A DNA stretch of 11,802 nt from an uncultured delta proteobacterium (GTDB lineage: Bacteria; Desulfobacterota; WTBG01; CAIYCZ01), in assembly GCA_903924805.1 (NCBI GenBank), contig CAIYCZ010000259.1, positions 1 to 11,802 of the forward strand, written 5' to 3'. Made by a program: the position numbers and the translations under genes. The number at the start of each line of letters is the position of its first letter. The first letter of the stretch is position 1. Positions 1-6,652 of the stretch are shown piece by piece. The notes under the pieces were generated by a model that saw nothing but the letters and a program-made list of their open reading frames with translations, was not told where the DNA came from and did no database searches.

Positions 1-1
1 G

Positions 2-577
2 ATTGAAATGCATTTTCTCCCTGACATGTATGTTACCTGCGATGTGTGCCAGGGAAGACGCTACAACCGCGAAACCCTTGAAGTGCACTACCGCGGCAAA
101 AGTATTGCAGATGTGCTTGACATGACGGTGCAGCAGGCTCTTGAATTTTTTGAGAATATCCCCGGCGCCCGCAGTAAACTCCAGACGCTGCAAAATGTCG
201 GCCTTGACTATATAACCCTCGGCCAGCAGGCCACCACCCTGTCAGGCGGTGAAGCACAGCGGATAAAGCTATCCCGTGAGTTAAGCAAACGGGGGACTGG
301 CAGAACCCTCTACATACTCGACGAGCCGACCACCGGCCTGCATTTTGCCGATATCCATAAACTGCTTGAAGTGTTAAACAGTTTGGTAGATAAGGGGAAT
401 ACGGTTATTGTCATTGAGCATAATCTTGACGTGATAAAATCTGCCGACTATATTATTGACCTGGGCCCTGAAGGCGGCGACCGGGGCGGATATATTGTTG
501 CCTGCGGGACGCCGGAAGAGGTTGCCCGGGTAAAGAATTCATACACGGGAAACTATTTAAAAAAAGTGCTCGGATAA
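2..577 (+). CDS. uvrA: UvrABC excinuclease subunit A, C-terminal fragment
   Basis: This is the last ~191 residues of UvrA, the ATP-dependent DNA-damage sensor that loads UvrB in nucleotide excision repair in the cytoplasm. The reading frame is already open at the left edge, so the ATG at 8 is internal and the 5' part lies outside the window. Counting from that Met, C11-x2-C14 is the second half of the C-terminal zinc finger that helps UvrA contact damaged DNA. The ABC signature LSGGEAQR is at residues 78-85, the Walker B/D-loop stretch LYILDEPTTGLH at 101-112 and the switch histidine in VIEHN at 135-139. The stop is TAA at 575-577. The protein ends with NYLKKVLG, close to the usual UvrA end, so the C-terminus is intact. 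It is a housekeeping gene with no evident link to its neighbours. Confidence 0.97.
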   Translation: MEMHFLPDMYVTCDVCQGRRYNRETLEVHYRGKSIADVLDMTVQQALEFFENIPGARSKLQTLQNVGLDYITLGQQATTLSGGEAQRIKLSRELSKRGTGRTLYILDEPTTGLHFADIHKLLEVLNSLVDKGNTVIVIEHNLDVIKSADYIIDLGPEGGDRGGYIVACGTPEEVARVKNSYTGNYLKKVLG

Positions 578-614
578 TATGTTTGTCCTGAACAGTGTTT
601 TACCTGACCGGTTT

Positions 615-707
615 CATGCCTCGCCCGCCGCAGCGGATAATCGGGGTCAAAAGGCATGTATCAAAAAATAGGGCGGTTCCTGCCTCTGTGTTTACACAGG
701 GGGCAGG
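615..707 (+). repeat. Two consecutive stem-loops downstream of uvrA
   Basis: The first stem pairs CATGCCT (615-621) with AGGCATG (652-658) around a 30-base GC-rich loop. The second pairs 679-690 (CCTGCCTCTGTG) with 695-707 across a TTTA loop, giving about 12 pairs with one G bulge and one G-T pair. Neither stem is followed by a T-run on the plus strand, so this is not a textbook intrinsic terminator. The T6 run on the minus strand (complement of 662-667) lies well beyond the second stem. They may form a structured uvrA 3' end or a Rho-type termination zone. I recognise no riboswitch consensus here. The rest of the 578-828 gap shows no gene. Confidence 0.5.
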
Positions 708-760
708 TATGGAAAATTCAAAATATAAGCCCCGCAAACGCGAAGGATGAAACACTTAAA

Positions 761-788
761 AATTAGATGGGAATCATCTCCATTAATT
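761..788. repeat. Imperfect palindrome upstream of the HIT-like gene
   Basis: AATTA-g-ATGG (761-770) is mirrored by CCAT-TAATT (780-788), giving nine-base arms with a one-base bulge and a nine-base centre. It ends about 40 bases before the start of the gene at 829, where an operator or a leader hairpin would lie. No convincing -35/-10 pair was found around it, so a regulatory role is only a suggestion. Confidence 0.35.
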
Positions 789-828
789 GCTATATACACT
801 TTTGACTTGATTCTTTCGGTAATATGGC

Positions 829-1359
829 ATGATGAGTAAGTTGAAGGGTACGTTGTGGTCTCTGCTTTTACTATCTATCGGAGTTGTCATTGGAGGATAT
901 TTGTTCTCCCAATCACAGCCCCGATCATTATTAGCAGTAAACCGGTGTCAAGACTGTTTAAGTGCCAAAGATCTTGCAGGGCTGCTTGCTTCAGCTGGAA
1001 TTCAGAAACTACCTGACCTGATCCCATTCGTAGTATTTGAAACAGACAAAACAATCGTTATCAAGAATCCATTGACAGAGGCTTATGTCGATTACATTAT
1101 TTTTCCAAAGAAAGACATCAAGAATATAGGAGAGATTAACAAAGAGGAATCTTCGTACCTCATTGACGCATATTCGGTTGCGAGACACATTATTGATAAG
1201 GAAAAGCTATCCAATTATCAGTTCTATACAAACGGTCCTGGTTTCCAGCACGTCACCTATTTACACTTCCACTTGCTTGTTCAACAACTCGATCAAACCG
1301 ACCACCAAATTCGCTTCGATTTTTTACCTCACTATAATAGCCAAGTAGAAAAGCCCTAA
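829..1359 (+). CDS. Membrane-anchored, diverged HIT (histidine triad) domain protein
   Basis: HIT proteins bind nucleotides and hydrolyse or transfer nucleoside monophosphates through the middle histidine of H-x-H-x-H-x-x. Here a hydrophobic segment (about residues 8-26), preceded by K4 and K6, predicts an N-in membrane anchor with the domain outside the cytoplasm. The body follows the HIT layout: a C40-x2-C43 pair, PFVVFETDKTIV (66-77) matching the first strands, FPKKDI (92-97) at the usual PKxH position, and NG (135-136), Q140, then YLHFHLL (144-150). Compared with classic members, the first triad His is Tyr144 while the putative nucleophile His146 and the third His148 remain, and the usual His of PKxH is Asp96. 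The gene is AT-rich compared with its neighbours (18 G/C in bases 1081-1140). Two adjacent ATG codons (829, 832) are possible starts with no clear Shine-Dalgarno site. The family call is fairly secure; the substrate is unknown. Confidence 0.75.
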   Translation: MMSKLKGTLWSLLLLSIGVVIGGYLFSQSQPRSLLAVNRCQDCLSAKDLAGLLASAGIQKLPDLIPFVVFETDKTIVIKNPLTEAYVDYIIFPKKDIKNIGEINKEESSYLIDAYSVARHIIDKEKLSNYQFYTNGPGFQHVTYLHFHLLVQQLDQTDHQIRFDFLPHYNSQVEKP

Positions 1360-1615
1360 CTTTAATTACAGAACCTGCCAACAGAGGAGAGGTAAATTCT
1401 TTTACTCAGAAAATCCACTTTTCTTGTCAACGTTCTCTTTAATCTTCATGAAAATTTCATTCAACACGTGTGCTGGTACTATGCTATTTTCTTATCCGTT
1501 CAAATCCATATTTTCACAGATAATTAACAGATATTTATATTTCATGTATTCTGTGTTATACATAAAATGTTAACCATAAAATTCCTGCAACCATCTGATC
1601 ATATATAGATAACGT
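1360..1615. other. AT-rich intergenic region without a recognisable gene
   Basis: These 256 bases separate the HIT-like gene from the U32 gene and are markedly AT-rich. CACAGA (1515-1520) and TCTGTG (1550-1555) form a short inverted pair around an AT-rich loop. No convincing promoter, tRNA or terminator was found. A promoter for the gene at 1616 probably lies here but cannot be placed. Confidence 0.5.
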
Positions 1616-2668
1616 ATGGCACTAAAAATCCTGTCACCGCTGAGTCAAGTTGCTGAGGTAGAACCGCTGATTGAAGCAGGGGCTGATGAGTTCTACTGCG
1701 GGGTGTTGCCTTCCGAGTGGAGAGAAAAATACACGGTCGCTGCATGTATCAACCGCCGGCAGGAGGATAATAAGATTATCAGCACCAGTCCGCACCTGCA
1801 GTCATTTGAAGAGCTTGCGCAGAGCGTCAGACTCTCCCATGCCAGAAACATACCGGTCGCCCTTACCATCAACGAGCACTACTACAGCAGGGAGCAGTAT
1901 CCCTACCTGAGAGATTATATCGAACAGGCACTCCGGGCAGAGGTTGATGCGTTCATCATCGGCGACCTCGGGCTGTTATTCACGCTGCAGGACATGGGCT
2001 CTTCGGCAAAAATTCATATCAGCACTGCCGGAACGGCATTCAACGCCGAGGCCGTTCATTTCTACCGGGACCTGGGGGCATCACGGGTCATTTTACCGCG
2101 GCACCTTTCCTTGGAAGAAATCGGTGAGATAGCCCAAAAGGTCTCCGGCATTGAACTTGAGGCATTTATCCTCAACTCGCGGTGCGCTAATGTGGACGGC
2201 TTCTGCACGTTTCAGCACGGGCTTGCAGACCTTGTTGACGAGAAGGAGCGCAAATCATATGAAAATTCCTGCATGCTGCTCTATGAAGTCTCTGCTGCGG
2301 TGGAAGACTGCTCTGATGAGGAGGCAGAACAGATACTGCGGGAAAAGATTTCCTGGGAGCGGCAGCACTTCTGGTCAGCGCTGCACATAGATGACCGGCC
2401 GTGCGGCGGGTGCGCTCTTTTCGAGTTTGAAGAAATGGGGTTAGCCGGCGTTAAAATTGTCGGCAGGGACAATGCCCCGGAGAAAAAAATCAAGGACGTC
2501 AGATTCATGCGCTCGCTTCTGAGGTTTTTACGGGAAAACCGTCCCGCCAAAAAGTCCTTCCGGGAATTTGCCCGCACCCTCTACACGGAAGAGTATAAGT
2601 GGCCGTGCCTGGTTTTCAAATGCTATTACCCTTCAGTCCTTCTTGACGACAAAGGCCCGGGGGCTTAA
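1616..2668 (+). CDS. U32-family protein (putative Fe-S, TIM-barrel type)
   Basis: The protein belongs to the U32 family, historically called collagenase-like peptidases. Characterised members (TrhP, RlhA, UbiU/UbiV) act in prephenate-dependent RNA hydroxylation or O2-independent ubiquinone hydroxylation and carry a [4Fe-4S] cluster. The N-terminus (LSPLSQVAEVEPLIEAGADE, 6-25, then FYCGV) is the family opening, HISTAGTAFNAEAV (134-147) and GASRVILPRHLSLEEI (154-169) are barrel segments, and GLAGVKIVGRD (275-285) matches the family's GxxxxKIxGR element. C190-x6-C197-x21-C219-x43-C263 resembles the UbiU cluster-ligand spacing, with C266, C331 and C336 also present. At 350 residues it is a single-domain member. 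No strong Shine-Dalgarno site precedes the ATG. Its stop overlaps the stop of the convergent gene. Family membership is clear; the substrate cannot be read from the sequence, and protease activity should not be assumed. Confidence 0.85.
   Translation: MALKILSPLSQVAEVEPLIEAGADEFYCGVLPSEWREKYTVAACINRRQEDNKIISTSPHLQSFEELAQSVRLSHARNIPVALTINEHYYSREQYPYLRDYIEQALRAEVDAFIIGDLGLLFTLQDMGSSAKIHISTAGTAFNAEAVHFYRDLGASRVILPRHLSLEEIGEIAQKVSGIELEAFILNSRCANVDGFCTFQHGLADLVDEKERKSYENSCMLLYEVSAAVEDCSDEEAEQILREKISWERQHFWSALHIDDRPCGGCALFEFEEMGLAGVKIVGRDNAPEKKIKDVRFMRSLLRFLRENRPAKKSFREFARTLYTEEYKWPCLVFKCYYPSVLLDDKGPGA
2665..2668. other. Shared tail-to-tail stop codons (TTAA)
   Basis: The palindrome TTAA supplies TAA for the plus-strand U32 gene (2666-2668) and TAA for the minus-strand fused membrane gene (2667-2665). 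The two coding regions overlap by four bases, so there is no intergenic space for a conventional terminator between them. Confidence 0.9.
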
Positions 2669-5250
2669 AGCAGTCCTTTGTTCCGCAGGTACTGTTGCTC
2701 GCTCTGCCTGAGCTGCTCAAGCAGGTCTGGATGTTCAGCAGCCAACTGCTCAAGATACTTGAATTTCTTCTTCTGCTCTGTGTGCTCTGATAAGGCAGCC
2801 AGCACCTTATTTTTCTCTGCCTGATCAGTTCCCTTGTTATCAATAAGAGCTGCTACATTTTGCCGGTACTTGACAAAGGGATATATATACACTAAGCTCC
2901 ACCCCTTGCCCCATTCACCTTTTCTCGAGTAGGTCTGAATATTCTGGCCAAATATTCCAAAAATTCCATATGAGGTAAAGAACTGCCTGGGGACTGAAAA
3001 ATCTATATAGGTTTTATCATCGGTGACCATCCCGGCACCCCTCACAAATTCCTGCCCCACGTTCTCGTCAAACAAGAAGTAGGTAAGAACATCATAGGGA
3101 TCACCCAGCCCCACCTCCTTGAGGTCCTGGTAAACCCGTTCACTATAAAACCGCTGTTTGAATAGTGGAAAGTCAATGGTGATCCTCTTAGTGCTGCCAA
3201 GCAAAAGCCAGTCCCCTCCTCTTCCGCAATTTTCCCAGATCACTGAATGGGGGAACACCTGATACAGCGTATTAATAAGCATCTTTGTTTCTTCCTCTGA
3301 ATGGAGGTCAACCTGCAGCCACTGCAGGAAAATGCCGCCCTCGTTGAGGCGCTTTCTGCACAGTTCATAGAACTCTTTTGTGTACAGGTTTACCACTCCT
3401 GCGGTATGCAAATGGGGCGGTTCCAGCAGGATAACATCATAGGTATCACTCCTCCCCAGCAGATAATTACGCCCGTCTTCAATAAACAACCGTACCCGTG
3501 GGTCAGACAGGATGTTTTTATTCGTAGCTGAGAAATAGGGAGCTGCATCAATCACTCCGGGGCTCAGTTCAACACAGTCGATCTTCTCCAGCGGATGGCA
3601 CCCGATTGCATGCAGGGAATTGCCCACACCAAAACAAATGCAGAGGGCTGATCGGGGATTTTTATGTAACAGAAGAGGCAGATGGCCAAGCATCCTGTTC
3701 CCCTTTGCTGTCCAGAGTCCGGCAGTGCCGCGCATATCAGAAAAGACCGTCATCCGCGACAGAGGGTCCTCATTTAACTCTGCCACCATCACCGTATCGT
3801 CGATTTCTTCTTTATAAAAGAATATCCGATGAAGAACCTTTTTGTAGTATTGATAAAAAATATCAGAGGGAAGCAGCAGGTGGGAGGAACCCGCCAGGAG
3901 CGCAAGAAAGAGTACGGAAAAAACTGCACGCTTGATTCTGATGTGTGGATAGTTGGACGCACAGGAAATAAGAAGTCCTCCGATTAAAAAATTCAGGCAG
4001 ATGAGCACAAAAAATGAGTTTCTGACACCAATAACAGGGATGAGGATAAACCCGGTAATGAATGAACCCAGTATGGCACCTGCGGTATTGAGTGAATAGA
4101 CCTCTCCCACCCGATTACCAAGTCTCGTTAGATTATTTGTACAGATACGCACGGCAAGAGGAACCGTCATGCCCATCAAAAAGGCAGGGATAAAGATAAT
4201 GACACCAGCCTGGCTGAAGAAGATAACAACCGATTTCCACCATGCATCAATGGTTAAAAGAACTGCAAGTTTTTTTGCAAGCCCCGGCAACCTGCGCATC
4301 ATGAGGATCGAGAGCACTATATAAAATCCCATGGCAAATTCGATAAGCCCAAAAAGGAACACGGGCATCTTAATACGGTCGATAAATCTGGTCAGGCAGA
4401 GGCTCCCCACTGCGATACCGATGAGAAGGGTAACCAGCATGGTAGTGAATGCATAGGTGGAATTGTTGAGATACAGAAGCATTACCCGTGTCCACAGCAC
4501 TTCATATCCGAGCGAGGCGACACCGGAAAGGCCAATGGCCAGCAGGGTTATGGTTCTCAGAATAGGGAGAACAGCACACCGTCCGTCTGCCTCTTTCATT
4601 TCCCCGGTCATCTCCCCCCGCGGCTGAGGCGCCCTGCTGAACACATACGCAAGAATAGCGACAACTATATTGGCTGCAACCGTAAGATAGGTTGTTTTCA
4701 ATATTCCCAGACTGCCCAGCAGGATAAAGCCAACGGCAAAGCTTCCGGCAACTGCCCCAAGGGTATTTAACCCGTAGAGCAGGCTCACATTCCATCCTAT
4801 CCGGGAGCTGGTTCTGATAACATACCTGCTCATAACCGGCAGCGTGCCCCCCATCAGGGTGGCGGGAATGAGCAGAATAAAAAAGGACAGCGCAAAGCGT
4901 ATAGGGCTGAAGAGATACATCTGCTCAATGAAGATGCGGTAAAAAAAGACAAATACGGGTTCCATTTCTTTGAGCATGAGCGGCAGGAACAAAGCGAACA
5001 GGCCGATACCCAGTTCAAGCACGGCATACAGCCGCAACGGGTTAGAAGAACGATCTGCCACTCTGCCGAATACATAACTGCCCAGGGCAAGGCCTGCCAT
5101 GAAAGAACATAAAACCGCGCTTACCGCAAAGGTGCTTATCCCGAAAATAAGGGTAAGCTGGCGTGTCCAGGTAATTTCATAAACAAGGCCGCAGGCACCG
5201 GAAACAAAAAACAGACCCAGGATTGCTCTTTTATGTGTGTAATTTTTCAT
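2665..5250 (-). CDS. Polytopic membrane protein fused to a spermidine-synthase-like domain
   Basis: This 861-residue protein has a membrane half and a C-terminal Rossmann methyltransferase/aminopropyltransferase-like half. The membrane half is an internal duplication. SGACGLVYEITWTR (17-30) recurs as SGVASLGYEVLWTR (242-255). LMGGTLPV (132-139) recurs as LMGMTVPL (358-365). LLYGLNTLGAVAGS (157-170) recurs as EVYSLNTAGAILGS (383-396). From about 530 the soluble domain shows CFGVGNSL (539-546, SAM/dcSAM-binding loop), the acidic strand end VEL (560-562), DPRVRLFIEDGRNYL (583-597) and LYTKEFYEL (622-630). The usual catalytic D-x-S-D-P element is EPPHLH (610-615), so true spermidine synthase activity is doubtful. 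The tail (about 810-855) is charged and helical. The start at 5250 is chosen because it forms ATGA with the upstream permease stop and begins just before the first membrane segment; an in-frame ATG at 5385 lies inside the permease gene. The substrate is unknown. Confidence 0.88.
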   Translation of the reverse strand: MKNYTHKRAILGLFFVSGACGLVYEITWTRQLTLIFGISTFAVSAVLCSFMAGLALGSYVFGRVADRSSNPLRLYAVLELGIGLFALFLPLMLKEMEPVFVFFYRIFIEQMYLFSPIRFALSFFILLIPATLMGGTLPVMSRYVIRTSSRIGWNVSLLYGLNTLGAVAGSFAVGFILLGSLGILKTTYLTVAANIVVAILAYVFSRAPQPRGEMTGEMKEADGRCAVLPILRTITLLAIGLSGVASLGYEVLWTRVMLLYLNNSTYAFTTMLVTLLIGIAVGSLCLTRFIDRIKMPVFLFGLIEFAMGFYIVLSILMMRRLPGLAKKLAVLLTIDAWWKSVVIFFSQAGVIIFIPAFLMGMTVPLAVRICTNNLTRLGNRVGEVYSLNTAGAILGSFITGFILIPVIGVRNSFFVLICLNFLIGGLLISCASNYPHIRIKRAVFSVLFLALLAGSSHLLLPSDIFYQYYKKVLHRIFFYKEEIDDTVMVAELNEDPLSRMTVFSDMRGTAGLWTAKGNRMLGHLPLLLHKNPRSALCICFGVGNSLHAIGCHPLEKIDCVELSPGVIDAAPYFSATNKNILSDPRVRLFIEDGRNYLLGRSDTYDVILLEPPHLHTAGVVNLYTKEFYELCRKRLNEGGIFLQWLQVDLHSEEETKMLINTLYQVFPHSVIWENCGRGGDWLLLGSTKRITIDFPLFKQRFYSERVYQDLKEVGLGDPYDVLTYFLFDENVGQEFVRGAGMVTDDKTYIDFSVPRQFFTSYGIFGIFGQNIQTYSRKGEWGKGWSLVYIYPFVKYRQNVAALIDNKGTDQAEKNKVLAALSEHTEQKKKFKYLEQLAAEHPDLLEQLRQSEQQYLRNKGLL

Positions 5251-6548
5251 GGTGCACCACAACTGTCTTTCATGGTCTTTGCTTGAGAGATTTTCATGAC
5301 AATAAAGCCGATGCCGAGCACAACACAGGCAAGCATAAATTCCTGCATTTTTACCTGTCTTATCAACCACAGAGAAATGATGCAACCAATTACTGCAACC
5401 GCTGGCCCCAGGGGTATCTTAAATATTCGCTCACGGTGAGGCTGTTTGTATCTGAGCCAGACCAGGGCAGCACATGTTGAGAGGTACTGAATGATGACTG
5501 AAAAATTGCTCAGGTTCACCAGGCTCTCAAAATTAAAAAACAGTGCCGCCATAAAGGTCAGGCCACTGGTCAGAACAATTGCACGGAATGGAGTAAAATA
5601 TCGCGGATGGGGCGCTGCAAGCACCTGCGGCAAAAACCTGTCTTCGGCAACTGCAGATAAAAAGCGCGGGCTTCCCAGTGCATTGCCCGCATTGTAACCG
5701 ATCATCGAAACAACTGCGCCAAACACCATAATCGTTCCTCCCGCGCTGCCCAGAAAAATAATTGATGCATCAGCAAGAGGTCTGGTAAGGGATCCGGACA
5801 GTCCCTGATGCACGCCCACGGCAACGGTTTGAATCAGCACATACAGGGCGGTTGAAAACAGCAGCGACCCGATTACCGCATACGGCACTGCTTTCCGGGG
5901 ATTTTGCGTCTCTCCTGCCGGAAGCGGGATTATTTCAAATCCCTGCAAAGACCACAGGGAAAGAAACACGGCATATGCGAAAGTGCCGCTGCCTGCTCCC
6001 CAGAATGGTTTATAGTGCGGGGCCTGAATGTGAAATATTCCGGCTGCAATAAAAAGAACCAGCGGAACAAGTTTGGCCACGGTAAACAGATTAACGGTCC
6101 AGGCCCCAAGCTTTATGCCCCGGTAATTGATGATGCCAAAGATTATAATTAAGCTGCACGCTATACCCTTCTGAAAATACAGGCTGTCAAATGCCGGATG
6201 AAAATATTCCATATATGCGCTTAACGCACTGGCGACTGCTGCCCAGCTGAATATTGCCGTAACCCAGGACATCCATCCCACCCCAAATCCAATAAGCGGG
6301 CCAAACGCTTCCCTGGCATAAACATATGAGCCGCCGTTTCTCCGGTACATGCTGCCAAGTTCAGCGTAACAGAGGGCAATGGAAACCAGCAGAAAGCCGC
6401 AGACTAAAAAGGCAATGATTGATGCAGGGCCGGCTTCCCGTGCCAGAACCCCAGGCAGCAGGAAAATCCCCGAACCAACAGTGGCATTAACGCCAAGGCA
6501 GAATACATCAAAGGTGGTTAGTTTTTTTCCGACAGATGCGTTTTGCAT
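5247..6548 (-). CDS. APC-superfamily amino acid permease
   Basis: A 433-residue inner-membrane transporter of the APC (amino acid/polyamine/organocation) type, expected to have 12 helices. The TM1 unwound substrate-binding motif appears as NATVGSGIFLLPG (21-33). The conserved stretch GGSYVYAREAFGPLIGFGVG (72-91) leads into TM3, and AGETQNPRKAVPYA (211-224) is the characteristic cytoplasmic xGExxNPxxxxP segment. Length and motif order are normal, so it looks intact. The ATG at 6548 has a modest upstream GGTAGG. The stop (5249-5247) overlaps the start of the fused membrane enzyme as ATGA, implying coupled translation of the two. The 104-base gap to the SGNH gene leaves open whether they share a transcript. 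An amino acid, amine or polyamine is the likely cargo, but specificity is not readable. Confidence 0.92.
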   Translation of the reverse strand: MQNASVGKKLTTFDVFCLGVNATVGSGIFLLPGVLAREAGPASIIAFLVCGFLLVSIALCYAELGSMYRRNGGSYVYAREAFGPLIGFGVGWMSWVTAIFSWAAVASALSAYMEYFHPAFDSLYFQKGIACSLIIIFGIINYRGIKLGAWTVNLFTVAKLVPLVLFIAAGIFHIQAPHYKPFWGAGSGTFAYAVFLSLWSLQGFEIIPLPAGETQNPRKAVPYAVIGSLLFSTALYVLIQTVAVGVHQGLSGSLTRPLADASIIFLGSAGGTIMVFGAVVSMIGYNAGNALGSPRFLSAVAEDRFLPQVLAAPHPRYFTPFRAIVLTSGLTFMAALFFNFESLVNLSNFSVIIQYLSTCAALVWLRYKQPHRERIFKIPLGPAVAVIGCIISLWLIRQVKMQEFMLACVVLGIGFIVMKISQAKTMKDSCGAP

Positions 6549-6652
6549 GACGGCCTACCGGCTTTATTAACACTACGGGGTTCAGATCACATGCAGAGCG
6601 AGGGAACGGTCAGGTGAACGTGTTTTCAAATAACCCCTTGGGGAGATTTATA

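Noticed and set aside
578..828. A riboswitch in the uvrA-HIT gap
   Set aside because: The stems match no riboswitch consensus I could recall, including cyclic-di-GMP, cobalamin, SAM and fluoride types.
2665..5250. Calling the fused protein a genuine spermidine synthase
   Set aside because: The catalytic D-x-S-D-P segment is replaced by EPPHLH and the membrane half is not part of known spermidine synthases, so only fold-level similarity is claimed.
5251..5385. A 45-codon N-terminal extension of the fused membrane protein beginning at the ATG at 5385
   Set aside because: It lies wholly within the permease gene, is Cys/His-rich without membrane character, and the ATG at 5250 gives an ATGA overlap right before the first membrane helix.
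6634..6643. CCCCTTGGGG as a terminator after the SGNH gene
   Set aside because: The stem is four bases with a two-base loop, too tight to form a normal hairpin, and only a weak T-rich tail follows on the minus strand.
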